In this document: one piece after another, positions 37,301 to 45,913 of the stretch
Layout of the letters: every line of letters starts with the position of its first letter
How positions within the stretch are numbered: position 1 is the first letter of the stretch
Assembly (NCBI RefSeq): GCF_035607535.1
Contig: NZ_JAYDZX010000011.1
Location: 1-64,000 of the forward strand
Origin: Salinimicrobium sp035607535
GTDB lineage: Bacteria > Bacteroidota > Bacteroidia > Flavobacteriales > Flavobacteriaceae
Reading direction: 5' to 3'
DNA length: 64,000 bases
Notes under the pieces: generated by a model
The model's database searches: none
What the model saw: only the letters and a program-made list of their open reading frames with translations
Told to the model about the DNA's origin: nothing
Position numbers and translations under genes: made by a program

Positions 37301-37376
37301 TGAACTGGATAATTTGTTGAAAGAAGTGATTGAACAGGCCGAGGGGCAGTATAGGGATTGGCCGATGGAGGCGTAG
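34372..37376 (+). pseudogene. hsdR: hsdR, type I restriction subunit, frameshifted in a TG repeat
   Basis: The first 119 codons (34372-34728 region) and the rest (through 37376) are the two parts of one HsdR of about 1000 residues. The shift lies in (TG)5 at 34725-34734: removing one TG pair restores NTFVCADEVKIIGKNSRRTD. Downstream motifs are complete: nuclease RTDLLIFINGLPLIVFEFK, Walker A TQGSGKS, DEAHR box, GFTGTPV and the C-terminal helical region. The start overlaps the hsdS remnant by the ATGA. Without HsdM and HsdS it has no target recognition, so loss is not surprising; slippage could still switch it on. Confidence 0.88.
34725..34734 (+). repeat. TG dinucleotide repeat (TG)5 at the hsdR frameshift
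   Basis: Five TG units after TTT. The downstream frame would be in register with four (or one or seven) units, so the present length puts hsdR out of frame. Confidence 0.85.
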
Positions 37377-37465
37377 AAGAATAAAACAAAAGACTGATAT
37401 TTCCATATCCTATTCCGAATGCCCATTTGCTATTTTCGAAAGGGAAATAGTAATACGCTCAAATT

Positions 37466-38413
37466 CTAACTATTGAGAATTGTATAACGCTCTCCTAAAA
37501 GATTCTTATATTTCTTCTGATATTCTTCTGAAAGAAAGGAGTTACTAATCCATTCAAAAGCAACTTTCTTATTTCTGACAAACCTTTTGAAAACTCCAGT
37601 GATCTGTTTTTCGTTTAAATCGAGTCCAAGACCTAATCTTTCAAAATGCGCTCTGTTAAGTCTTCTTTTCTTACCCTCCAGGGTCAAAGCAAGTTCTTCA
37701 TTATCATCAGGGTTAACAATAGAAACGTTCAACAGGTCGTAAGCAGGTGACAGTGCCCAAAGGTCTCCCCTCTTAATAAGCGAAAAGTTCTTTAAATGCA
37801 TATCATTGTTTCCAGTGAGGAAACTAAAAACAGCTAATTCAAAAAAGTAGAGCTTATCCAGCAACGTATTATTCGAATATAGCCCAACCGCTTTTCCAAT
37901 TTTTTCCATAGAGCCTTTATATTTGTCTGTAGCTCCCAGGATTTGGAACATGTCGAGCATATGAATTTTCTTATCTGCATCAGTGCGATCTACTCTTCTT
38001 GTGATATAAGACAATTCCCCGCTCTGAAGCCGAATTAAACTTGAGAGAACAGTATTGATCCCAAAGGCTTCGGCAATTCTCATCGTCACATGTTCATTTT
38101 CAGGCATCTGAGGAAATGCCTCGGATGGTGGCTTTAGAATATACTTCCCTCCTAATGCCCCCACTACTGTTAACCTCTGCCGTTCTTCGTTTAGGGAACC
38201 TTCCACCAACGAAAGCGACAGCTTTGGCTGAACTCCGGGAACTGCAATACGTCTTTCTACAACATTCTTTGCAAGATCGCTCATCTGGCTTAGTGAATAT
38301 TGCAGTTCAGGTGGTTCTTCTGTACCAAAAAAGGTTTTTACACAACTCCTGTGGAAATCTGGGAAGTCCGACTTTTGTAGTTCCTGATAACAATAAAGAC
38401 ACTTATTCTTCAT
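37466..38413 (-). CDS. hipT: HipT-like kinase toxin (HipA C-terminal domain)
   Basis: About 315 residues. A Ser/Thr kinase of the HipA type, which in relatives phosphorylates aminoacyl-tRNA synthetases and stops growth. A short Cys/His N-terminus (CLYCYQEL, DFHRSC) precedes the glycine-rich loop region GVQPKLSLSLV, the ATP site GKYILKPPSE, the catalytic loop FLTGNNDMHLKNFSL and the metal motif SPAYDLL. The N-subdomain 1 of classical HipA is absent and is encoded by the separate gene upstream. A GTG at 38437 is in frame, but ATG 38413 (MKNKCLYCYQ) fits relatives better; it overlaps the previous gene by 11 bases. Confidence 0.85.
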   Translation of the reverse strand: MKNKCLYCYQELQKSDFPDFHRSCVKTFFGTEEPPELQYSLSQMSDLAKNVVERRIAVPGVQPKLSLSLVEGSLNEERQRLTVVGALGGKYILKPPSEAFPQMPENEHVTMRIAEAFGINTVLSSLIRLQSGELSYITRRVDRTDADKKIHMLDMFQILGATDKYKGSMEKIGKAVGLYSNNTLLDKLYFFELAVFSFLTGNNDMHLKNFSLIKRGDLWALSPAYDLLNVSIVNPDDNEELALTLEGKKRRLNRAHFERLGLGLDLNEKQITGVFKRFVRNKKVAFEWISNSFLSEEYQKKYKNLLGERYTILNS

Positions 38414-38738
38414 TTCCCTCGGCAATTGGATGAACACTTACTGCACCTATACAATTTTTACAACAGGCCAAAAGTAAACCCATGCGGTCTCTCCTGTTTA
38501 TTTTCCAGTTCTTAGAAGCTATGTCAAGCAACCATCCTTCAGGAATAAGACCTTCAAAAAAAGGGAAAAGATGCTTGTCCACGTAGGGTTCTTCTCTTAC
38601 CGGCATGGTGAAAGTTAAAAACTGCGTAGGGTTCTCTTTAATATAAGTTGTATCATATTGAAATTTATACTCTCCTTCGTCAGTTTCCGTTAAGATTCCT
38701 GCTAAAGTATGGCCATAGAAAATTTCTGCCTTTCTCAT
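38403..38738 (-). CDS. hipS: HipS-like protein (HipA N-terminal subdomain)
   Basis: A 111-residue protein equal to subdomain 1 of HipA: AEIFYGHTLAGILTETDEGEY at the start, then LTFTMPVREEPYV and LFPFFEGLIPEGWLLD, the standard HipA_N signatures. In the split HipBST systems of E. coli O127 type this small protein, not HipB, neutralises the HipT kinase. It lies three bases after hipB and overlaps hipT by 11 bases, so all three genes form one unit. Confidence 0.85.
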   Translation of the reverse strand: MRKAEIFYGHTLAGILTETDEGEYKFQYDTTYIKENPTQFLTFTMPVREEPYVDKHLFPFFEGLIPEGWLLDIASKNWKINRRDRMGLLLACCKNCIGAVSVHPIAEGNEE

Positions 38739-38741
38739 AAA

Positions 38742-38948
38742 TTAGGTTATTTCTTTCTGCTCCACGGGTGCCAGTACGTGCCCGAACATTTTTAGCACAT
38801 GATTGACCTTTTCCAAATTCAAATTTTCCTTCCCTTGTTCAATCTTCCGGACTACGGTTAAGGCCACCCCTGCTCTTTCGGCGAACTCCTCCTGGGTAAG
38901 GTTGTTTTCTTTTCTCTTTTCCTTTAAAAAATGCGCAAGATTCTTCAT
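38742..38948 (-). CDS. hipB: HipB-like XRE transcription regulator
   Basis: A 68-residue single-domain XRE helix-turn-helix protein (NNLTQEEFAERAGVALTVV is the HTH core, residues about 16-34). It should repress its own operon. The start codon lies inside the first operator palindrome. It is too short to carry a toxin-binding tail like that of classical HipB, consistent with HipS being the antitoxin here. Confidence 0.88.
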   Translation of the reverse strand: MKNLAHFLKEKRKENNLTQEEFAERAGVALTVVRKIEQGKENLNLEKVNHVLKMFGHVLAPVEQKEIT

Positions 38949-38968
38949 TATATGTGATGAGATATAAT
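38947..38968. promoter_or_regulatory. hip operator O1
   Basis: Perfect inverted repeat ATTATAT, eight bases, ATATAAT, at the hipB start. The eight-base spacer equals that of the E. coli HipB operator (TATCC-N8-GGATA). Confidence 0.65.
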
Positions 38969-38974
38969 TATTGT

Positions 38975-38982
38975 CAAATATA
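38975..38982 (-). promoter_or_regulatory. hip promoter -7 box
   Basis: TATATTTG on the minus strand, exact TAnnTTTG, lying between O1 and O2; transcription would start within O1. Confidence 0.65.
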
Positions 38983-38987
38983 ATAGT

Positions 38988-39007
38988 TTATATGTAAGTA
39001 AATATAA
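38988..39007. promoter_or_regulatory. hip operator O2
   Basis: TTATAT, eight bases, ATATAA, the same arms and spacer as O1. The centres of O1 and O2 are exactly 40 bases apart (about four helical turns). Confidence 0.6.
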
Positions 39008-39124
39008 TTACCACGAAAAATATCTTTTTATATGCTAATGCATACATATTAGAAATTAAGATACTTTTTAATTATTCCTACCTCTAAATTTGTTTTCAAC
39101 AATTTTCCTTTATAAACGTCCAAG

Positions 39125-39331
39125 ATGAACAGTTATCATAGCTTAGTACTTAAAGGATGTATTTTCATCTCTTTCCTTTTCTAGGAGCTTCTTTTCACGC
39201 CACCTCAAATACAGGAATTCAAGTCAAAAACGGGCCCGTAGGTGAAATTATTGGTGAAATTATTAAATTGGCGAAATTATCGGCGAAATCACCAAAAACC
39301 AAAGATTTTGCAGTAAATAGACTTTTCTTTT
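39125..39331 (+). pseudogene. Possible remnant of a small secreted-protein gene
   Basis: An ATG at 39125 opens a signal-like CIFISFLF that hits a TAG; shifting frame there continues GASFHATSNTGIQVKNG and GEIIGEIIKLAK to a stop near 39331. Part of it is a set of 12-base repeats (GGTGAAATTATT twice at 39241-39264, then GGCGAAATTATC and GGCGAAATCACC at 39270-39293). This could be a decayed gene or chance. Nothing else is seen in 39008-39432. Confidence 0.2.
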
Positions 39332-39432
39332 AGGTTATCGGAAATGGCCTTGTACCTATTTTACACCTCAAAATCCGGCTATACCAGTATTAATAAGAGA
39401 TGAAAACTTCTGTATTGAAAATTAAAAGAAAC

Positions 39433-39464
39433 AAAAAAGTTCTGCTCTCCATCTTTAGCAGAAC
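39433..39464 (-). terminator. Intrinsic terminator after the lipoprotein gene
   Basis: On the minus strand GTTCTGCT, ten-base loop, AGCAGAAC, then TTTTTTG, 28 bases past the stop at 39492. Confidence 0.92.
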
Positions 39465-39491
39465 AGATCTTCATTCATCATTTTTCGGAAG

Positions 39492-40577
39492 TTACTCGTA
39501 GACAGTGTCTATTAAATTGCCGCTTTCATCATAGTATTCCGTATAATCCAATTCGCCTTCAGCATCGTAATATTCGATCTTGTATAACACGCCATCGACA
39601 TATTCTTTATAAAGTTCTATGATATAGCCATACTCCAGGATCTTATAAATATTAATGCAAACCAGAACATCATTTTCGTAATTTTCTACAATTATCTGGT
39701 CATCGGTATAAGTTACCACCTCCTTTGTACCATCTCCTGAATTAATTGAAGTTCGGGTCGAGATTCTTTCTTCAGGTGTATAGATAAATGTTCTCGTACC
39801 AAAGTCAGCATCATCATTAAAATACTCTTCTTCCTGTCTTTCCAAAGTTTTATTTCCCCCGTAGAGATAAGTAACCTTGTTATAAGCGCCATAGATATTG
39901 TAAAAATGGTAAGATAGCGGATCTCCATTTTGATTATAGGTGTAATCTACGGTGGCATAATGAGTCCCCGTTATGTCATAGGAGAGGTACTTTAAAACAT
40001 TCCCCTGTTCATCATATTCATAACCTGTCTGATAGGCGATATTCCCATCCTGCCCATAAGAAAGTTTGGTTATCCAGCCTTCATCACTAGTTTCCTCCAC
40101 AGATAAGTTTTCATTTAACCTGATGATATTCAACTTGTCGTCATAGAACAAAACCTCCTCCCTGGTGTTTGAATAGATAAGGCCATAGTAACTAAAGTTT
40201 GTGACCTCATATTTCAGTTTCCCATTTTCTGCTTTTAAATAATTGATCTCTTTCAAAAGCCGGTAGGGATATAACTCATAAAAAAAAGACCTGAGCAGGT
40301 TTCCTTTATCATCATATTCGTGAACCCATTCTGAAGCCAGTGATGCAGATTTATAGGTAGCAGTCCCTCTGTCCCTTCCAAAGTAATTAGTAAAAGTGGG
40401 CAGGAAATTTGAAGTGAGAAAGTCACTTTTCCCAAAATATCCCTGAGAGCTTACAACCTCATTGCCAGCATTCAGATCCTCCTGGGAAGTTTCCTGTAGC
40501 TCTTCATTAAGCTCCTCTTTTGAGCAGGATACCAGGATCAAAAAACAAAAAACGAAAAGTGCAGTACATTTTCTCAT
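39492..40577 (-). CDS. Lipoprotein with YD/RHS-like repeats
   Basis: A 361-residue predicted outer-surface lipoprotein: leader with the lipobox LVSC (Cys18), then an acidic Ser/Glu/Asn linker. The rest is a run of short beta-hairpin repeats of the form YDDKGNLLRSF, YDEQGNVLKYL, YNQNGDPLSYH, YDAEGELDYTEYYDESGNLI, which is the YD-type repeat of RHS and related wall-associated proteins. The repeats are too few for a toxin cage. The gene has its own promoter box and terminator and is divergent from the histidine kinase. Function unknown. Confidence 0.75.
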   Translation of the reverse strand: MRKCTALFVFCFLILVSCSKEELNEELQETSQEDLNAGNEVVSSQGYFGKSDFLTSNFLPTFTNYFGRDRGTATYKSASLASEWVHEYDDKGNLLRSFFYELYPYRLLKEINYLKAENGKLKYEVTNFSYYGLIYSNTREEVLFYDDKLNIIRLNENLSVEETSDEGWITKLSYGQDGNIAYQTGYEYDEQGNVLKYLSYDITGTHYATVDYTYNQNGDPLSYHFYNIYGAYNKVTYLYGGNKTLERQEEEYFNDDADFGTRTFIYTPEERISTRTSINSGDGTKEVVTYTDDQIIVENYENDVLVCINIYKILEYGYIIELYKEYVDGVLYKIEYYDAEGELDYTEYYDESGNLIDTVYE

Positions 40578-40656
40578 AAAAAAGATCTTTAAGAGAAACT
40601 GTAGGGAAGTAACTCGGTTAGTAGTTGAACTAAAATAATAATAAAAACTTTATCAG

Positions 40657-40664
40657 CAAACATA
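40657..40664 (-). promoter_or_regulatory. Promoter -7 box for the lipoprotein gene
   Basis: TATGTTTG on the minus strand, exact TAnnTTTG, 80 bases before the ATG at 40577. No clear TTG at -33. Nothing else is recognised in 40578-40924. Confidence 0.45.
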
Positions 40665-40924
40665 TATGTATGTTTTCTTACTGGAAACCAGATAGTTACA
40701 TGTAGTTAACACCCTAACAGTAGCAGTTAATATTCGTTTTATTACTATAAGGGATTTTATTTTAAATCGTCAGCAACGTAAAGGGTTTCCATACTAAAAA
40801 ATTTGGAATACACTTGTTAGAACATTTGTATTTCAGACCCTTACACTAAATGAAAAGGGATAATTACTGGAGTTTATCGTATCTTACAGGATCAAAATTT
40901 CTCCCCCCCGGTTTAATAAGAGTG

Positions 40925-42802
40925 ATGGATAGAATGATCTGCACGTTTTTGCTTCTGTATATATGGACCGGCTTCAGCTTTGCACAGGTAAAGGTACCCG
41001 GTCCCGATGCATCTGTAGATGCCACTCTTGTATGGATGCGCGCCAATGAAACTTCAGCAGAAAACCTAGATCAATTCCACGACATTGCCCTTAGAACTCT
41101 GAAACGCGGTAACAAAACAGCACCTGATAGTACAGTTGCGCAGATCCATGAATCTTTAGCAAGTTGGCATTCCTATAACGGCAGGTTTCCGCCAGACTCT
41201 GTGGTGTATCACGCAGAAAAAGCCCTGGATTATTACTTAAAGATCAATGATAAGGAGAAGATCGCCGATTCCTACAGGTCCCTTGCCATAGATTACCTCA
41301 ACACGGGGGAAATGGAGAAAGTCCAGCAGGTGCTTTTTAAGGCCATTGAGCTTTACGAAGAGCTCGGTGACGAAGCCGGACTTGGAAGTGCCTACAGAAC
41401 CCTGGGGGTGAAATTCAGGGTGACAGGAGATTTTGAGAAGTCTATAGAATATACTCTTCAGGCGCTCCCGCTTTTGGAAAAGTCAGAAGACTATAGTGCC
41501 CTGGCTATCGCCCAGTTCAACCTTATCATTGGATATGGGGAACTGGGAGAATATGAAAAGGCCTATGAGGCAACAGAAAGGTGCCTTGAGATCGTGCGCA
41601 CTAAAGTGCCGGAAGAGATCTTTGTACCCGTAAGGGCCTATTCTTATCGCGGGGATGTATACATCAAGGCCGGTGATTATGACAAGGCCCTTCAGGATTA
41701 CCTGGCTGCCTGGAACCTTTGCATAGAGCACATTGGGGAGGAACGCTGCGCGACCTATCGAACTGAGATTGGGCATATTTACCTCTTAAAGGAAGAATAT
41801 GAGCAGGCTCTGGATCATCTTTTGGCCGGTGTGGATTCCTATGAAGATAAGGGTCAGGTAGGCCTTATTCAGCCATACCTGGACCTGTCAGAAACTTATT
41901 CCCAACTGGGGGATTTCAGGAATGCTCTGCTATATAAGGAAAAGGCGCACGCCAATTCAGAAAAGATGCTTCAGGATAAGATAAGCAGTATAGAATCTGA
42001 AATGGCTATAAAATACGAGACCGAAAAAAAGGATGAGGCCCTGGCTTCCCAGGCTGCCTTACTTCAGCAGAAAAATAAAACCCAGACCCTAATTATCGTC
42101 ATTGCTTCGCTCCTGTTGCTGTTTTTGCTATTTCTGCTATTCTTCTTCTACAGGAACAAAAAAGCCACCAGAATCATACGTGCCAAAAATGCGGAAAACG
42201 AACTCCTGCTCAAGGAGATACATCACCGGGTAAAGAACAACCTGGAAATGGTAAAAAGCCTTATCGCCCTGCAGTCGGCTCAAATTGAAGATCCCGCGAC
42301 AAGAGACGCTATGATCGCGAGTCAGAACAGGGTGCAGAGCATGGGGATCATCCATCAGAAGTTATACCAGGGCAAAAATTTGGGCAGCATTGAGATGAAA
42401 GATTATTTCATCAACCTTAGCGAAGGCATACTTGACACCTTCAATGCCGAAGACCGTGTGAAGATAGAGTGCGCCATGGATAACCTGGTACTGGACGTGG
42501 ACACAGCCGTGCCCATAGGTTTGATTGTGAATGAGCTGCTTACGAATGCCCTAAAATATGCCTTTCCTAAGGATAACCCGGGAGTCATCAAACTTAGCCT
42601 GGAAAAAAACACGGAGCAGAATCTAAAACTGGAGGTAAGAGATAACGGAATTGGGAAAACTGCGGGAGTTGCGCCGAAAGGTACAGGTTTCGGTTCCCAG
42701 TTGATACAATTGCTCACCCGGCAGCTCAACGGGAAGATGAGGGAGCACAGTGAAACGGGAACTCATGTGGAATTCGATTTTGCCATTCAAAAAAGCGCAT
42801 AG
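40925..42802 (+). CDS. TPR-containing sensor histidine kinase (HisKA_2 type)
   Basis: About 625 residues. A signal peptide (MDRMICTFLLLYIWTGFSFAQ in pieces, cleavage before Gln) leads to a periplasmic region with six or so tetratricopeptide repeats (e.g. YRTLGVKFRVTGDFEKSIEYT). A coiled stretch and a membrane helix (LIIVIASLLLLFLLFLLFFF) near 385-405 follow, then the kinase core: EIHHRVKNNLEMVKSL with the phospho-acceptor His at about 433, the N box NELLTNALKYAF, and ATP-lid GTGFGSQLI. The frame opens 25 codons earlier, but that part spoils the signal peptide, so ATG 40925 is preferred. It pairs with the next gene, which starts on the base after its stop. Confidence 0.85.
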   Translation: MDRMICTFLLLYIWTGFSFAQVKVPGPDASVDATLVWMRANETSAENLDQFHDIALRTLKRGNKTAPDSTVAQIHESLASWHSYNGRFPPDSVVYHAEKALDYYLKINDKEKIADSYRSLAIDYLNTGEMEKVQQVLFKAIELYEELGDEAGLGSAYRTLGVKFRVTGDFEKSIEYTLQALPLLEKSEDYSALAIAQFNLIIGYGELGEYEKAYEATERCLEIVRTKVPEEIFVPVRAYSYRGDVYIKAGDYDKALQDYLAAWNLCIEHIGEERCATYRTEIGHIYLLKEEYEQALDHLLAGVDSYEDKGQVGLIQPYLDLSETYSQLGDFRNALLYKEKAHANSEKMLQDKISSIESEMAIKYETEKKDEALASQAALLQQKNKTQTLIIVIASLLLLFLLFLLFFFYRNKKATRIIRAKNAENELLLKEIHHRVKNNLEMVKSLIALQSAQIEDPATRDAMIASQNRVQSMGIIHQKLYQGKNLGSIEMKDYFINLSEGILDTFNAEDRVKIECAMDNLVLDVDTAVPIGLIVNELLTNALKYAFPKDNPGVIKLSLEKNTEQNLKLEVRDNGIGKTAGVAPKGTGFGSQLIQLLTRQLNGKMREHSETGTHVEFDFAIQKSA

Positions 42803-43546
42803 ATGAGCGAAAAGATCAAAATATTGGTCGTGGAAGATGAAATGGTCATAGCCGCTAATATCTCCCTGCAGCTCACCTCTCTGGGATACGAAGTCACAGG
42901 CATTGTTCCCCGGGGAGAGGAAGCTTTGATGCACGTAAAAGACAACCCTCCTGATATCATTCTGCTCGACATCAATCTAAAAGGAGACCTGGATGGGATA
43001 GAAACTGCCCTTGAAATGCAGAAGATGCAGAATATCCCGTTGATCTATCTCACCGCCAATATTGATGACGCTCACTTCAACAGGGCCAAAGACACCCATC
43101 CCTATGGTTTTATCTCCAAACCCTTTAAGAAATTAGACCTGCAACGGGCAATTGAGTTGACTATAAGTCAAATAAACTCTAAGAATACTGAGAAGACAAA
43201 TGGCACACCTCAAAAAGACGAGACCTTTATCCTAAGCGATTGCATCTTTGTGAAGCATTTGAACTCCATGGTAAAAGTGAACATAGAGGATATCCTTTAC
43301 ATTGAAGCCGAACGCAATTACTGCCGTATCTTTTCCAACAGCAAAGAATACTTAGTAGTCATGACCTTAAAAGAAATGGATAAAAGACTTCCTTCGAAGC
43401 ACTTCTTGAGAGTCCACCGTTCCTATATCGTTAATATCTCACAGGTAAAAGAAGTAGCTATTGGTCATTTAGTGATTGGCAGGAAAGCTATACCCGTAAG
43501 TAAATCTCTTAAGGAGGAACTGCTTAAGAGACTACAGACCATTTGA
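42803..43546 (+). CDS. LytTR-family response regulator
   Basis: A 247-residue regulator. The receiver domain (1-125) has the acidic pair ED at 12-13, phospho-acceptor Asp56 in LLDINL, the Thr in LTAN and Lys in SKPFKK. A short linker leads to the LytTR DNA-binding domain from about 150 (VNIEDILYIEAERNYCRIF, then HFLRVHRSYIVNISQVKE). It receives phosphate from the kinase just upstream and binds direct repeats in target promoters. Confidence 0.92.
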   Translation: MSEKIKILVVEDEMVIAANISLQLTSLGYEVTGIVPRGEEALMHVKDNPPDIILLDINLKGDLDGIETALEMQKMQNIPLIYLTANIDDAHFNRAKDTHPYGFISKPFKKLDLQRAIELTISQINSKNTEKTNGTPQKDETFILSDCIFVKHLNSMVKVNIEDILYIEAERNYCRIFSNSKEYLVVMTLKEMDKRLPSKHFLRVHRSYIVNISQVKEVAIGHLVIGRKAIPVSKSLKEELLKRLQTI

Positions 43547-43663
43547 TTCCCTGGTTAATAAAATTCTCTTCTTCGGACAAGAGTTTGGTGCTTTCGTCCT
43601 ATACCACTTTCAATAACATTGGCTTATCTGTTACTTAGTAATGTAATTTTAAAATATGATGTT

Positions 43664-44410
43664 ATGAGAACGATGAGAATTATTATTGCCACCCTGGTGG
43701 TCGCGATTTTGGGAACAGGAGTGCTTTCAGCACAAAATGGAGCTGGTGCGAGTGAGATCTTAACAACTACTGAAATTACTGTCAAACAAGGACATAACTC
43801 TCAGTTTATAGAAGGTGTGAAAAAGTGGAAAGAATGTTACCTCAAGAATAATGGAGAGGAGAAATGGAGCATGTGGAGCAGGCAACAGGGAGAAGGTCAG
43901 GTATATATCATGGCCGGCACAATTTCCACCTGGGGTGAAATGGAGAACAAAAAAGATGTAGATAATGAATGTTACATAGCGTTATTGAATCATATCCTGC
44001 CTCACATTGAAAAAGTAAATTCCAGAGTAGCCAGCACGATGCCGGAAGTAAGCAGAAGCACGCCGGAGGATACAAAGTATATCTGGGTGACCTATTACAA
44101 CGTACGCAAGGAACATACCTTTAAAGAGGTAATTCGGGAGGTTACCAATGCTATTAAGGATAAAGAGGGATCACCTCGTGGGCTCTGGTATAACTTTCAA
44201 CTTGGCGCACCCGATACTCCCAATTTCATGGTGGTGGAACCATATAAGGGTTATGCCGACATTGACATTAAAAGAGATAGTCCCGCAAAGATCTATACAG
44301 ATGCCGTGGGAGAAGAAAAAGCGCAGGAATTATGGGATGTATGGTTTGATACTCTGGAGGAGAGATGGGCTTACATATATAAACTGAATCCCGAAATGAG
44401 CAGTTACTAA
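43664..44410 (+). CDS. Secreted protein with two dimeric-barrel-like halves
   Basis: A 248-residue protein. The signal peptide (MRTMRIIIATLVVAILGTGVLSAQ, cut before Gln) points to export. The mature part seems to have two related halves of alpha+beta type: TTTEITVKQGHNSQFIEGV with MWSRQQGEGQVYIMAG, and IWVTYYNVRKEHTFKEVI with WYNFQLGAPDTPNFMVV. This resembles tandem ABM-like domains, but no family is recognised. An in-frame start 15 codons earlier is rejected because it precedes the signal peptide. It follows the kinase-regulator pair by 117 bases and may be its target. A terminator follows. Confidence 0.65.
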   Translation: MRTMRIIIATLVVAILGTGVLSAQNGAGASEILTTTEITVKQGHNSQFIEGVKKWKECYLKNNGEEKWSMWSRQQGEGQVYIMAGTISTWGEMENKKDVDNECYIALLNHILPHIEKVNSRVASTMPEVSRSTPEDTKYIWVTYYNVRKEHTFKEVIREVTNAIKDKEGSPRGLWYNFQLGAPDTPNFMVVEPYKGYADIDIKRDSPAKIYTDAVGEEKAQELWDVWFDTLEERWAYIYKLNPEMSSY

Positions 44411-44501
44411 AGCCGGAGATATCTTCTATAACTACTATTCTTTAATGCCCGTTTGTAGGAGAAAAAGGCCTCTCTTGAAGGGAATAATAATCATAGAAGA
44501 T

Positions 44502-44537
44502 AGCCCCCTTTCCATCAGGAATGGGGGCTTCTTTATT
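44502..44537 (+). terminator. Intrinsic terminator
   Basis: AGCCCCCTTTCC, loop ATCA, GGAATGGGGGCT with one mismatch, then TCTTTATT. Ends the secreted-protein transcript. The remaining 44411-44759 shows no gene. Confidence 0.85.
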
Positions 44538-44759
44538 AAAACTTAATCATTAATGTAATAGGTTCAGGTATATTCAAATCCCGCGAATATGACCCGGTAT
44601 TTGTCTATGAGTTTACTGGTTAATTAACCAAAAAAGAGTTCAGGAAGGTAAAAAATTCCTCCTGTTCTTCAGCCTGAAAAATAGCCGGAGGCTTTAATCC
44701 TCCAGCACGGATAACTCAATTATTTTGTCTCAATATGTTTTATTTGCAGTAATTCCGAT

Positions 44760-45710
44760 CTAGGGTTTTATTACAATTTTTCCTGTTGTATGCCGCGATG
44801 CGATCTGTTCCAAAGCATCAACAGCTTCTTCCAGCTTATAAGTTTTACTTACCTGCACTTTAACTTTACCCTCTTCCACCAATTGTCGCAGGTGGTTCAA
44901 CTGAAGAGCATTGGGTTCCACAAATACGAACTGAAAATCAATTTTTGGATCTAATTCATTTCCCTGGTTTAGAATTGACACCAGTTTACCTGAATCTTTA
45001 AGACATTTGAGACTTTGTTGCAGGGTCTCTCCACTTGTACAGTCAAAGATAAGATCAACCCCTTCCGGATATATCTCCTTCACTGCTTCACCTACATCCC
45101 CGCCATTGTAGTCGACGGTATGATCTGCACCCAAAGACTTCATATAATCATGGTTCTTTTTACTGGCTACCCCAATGACTTCTGCACCTTTTGCCTTTGC
45201 CAACTGGATACCAAAACTACCTACCCCGCCTGAAGCCCCGAGGATGAGGAGCTTTTGTCCTGCGGAAAGATTGCCGTACTGGTAAAGGGATTGGTAGGCG
45301 GTAAGCCCTGCCAGCGGAATGGCAGAAACGGCTTCCATCGAAATGTTTTCGGGACGTCTTGCCACATAACTTTCCGGAATAACAATATATTCGGCAAAGG
45401 TGCCCCATTTTACTTCGGGTCTTCTCGCATAGGCAAAGACTTCCTCTCCCACCTCAAAACGACGGGCAGCATGTCCCCGATCTTCTATAACTCCGGCAAA
45501 ATCCCATCCGGGAATGATGGGGAAGGAATGCGGCATCATATCCTTATAATAACCTTTGGTTATTACAGCATCCACAGGATTCACTCCCGCAGCCTCAATT
45601 CTTACCAGAATTTCTCCTTCCTTTAAATCGGGCACCTCCATTTTTCCAACCTTAACCGCCTTGGGCCCGCTAAACTCGTCATATTTGGCAACTCGCATTT
45701 CTTTCTTCAT
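44760..45710 (-). CDS. NADP-dependent quinone-oxidoreductase-like protein (MDR family)
   Basis: A 316-residue medium-chain dehydrogenase/reductase without catalytic zinc ligands. The GroES-like N-terminal half has IEAAGVNPVDAVITKGYY and FPIIPGWDFAGVIE; the Rossmann half has LILGASGGVGSFGIQLAKAKGAEVIG. The C-terminal HTTGKIVIKP is typical. Likely reduces quinones or reactive enals with NADPH. It stands alone on the minus strand. The substrate is not deducible. Confidence 0.88.
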   Translation of the reverse strand: MKKEMRVAKYDEFSGPKAVKVGKMEVPDLKEGEILVRIEAAGVNPVDAVITKGYYKDMMPHSFPIIPGWDFAGVIEDRGHAARRFEVGEEVFAYARRPEVKWGTFAEYIVIPESYVARRPENISMEAVSAIPLAGLTAYQSLYQYGNLSAGQKLLILGASGGVGSFGIQLAKAKGAEVIGVASKKNHDYMKSLGADHTVDYNGGDVGEAVKEIYPEGVDLIFDCTSGETLQQSLKCLKDSGKLVSILNQGNELDPKIDFQFVFVEPNALQLNHLRQLVEEGKVKVQVSKTYKLEEAVDALEQIASRHTTGKIVIKP

Positions 45711-45913
45711 AATCTTTTTTCTTTAATTTCAGAATTAAATGGAGCTTAGGCAAAAAAATTCCTTTAAAGCTTTCCTAATGTTGTTATAAAGCCCCCCCGT
45801 CGGTGAGAGCCCGCAACCGCGTCTCCATTACGACAGTTTGTTTGTTTTGAAAAATTTTCCGGTTTAAAGACCGCCCTCCAGTGGAATATTTTCTACCACA
45901 GCTCAGACTACCT

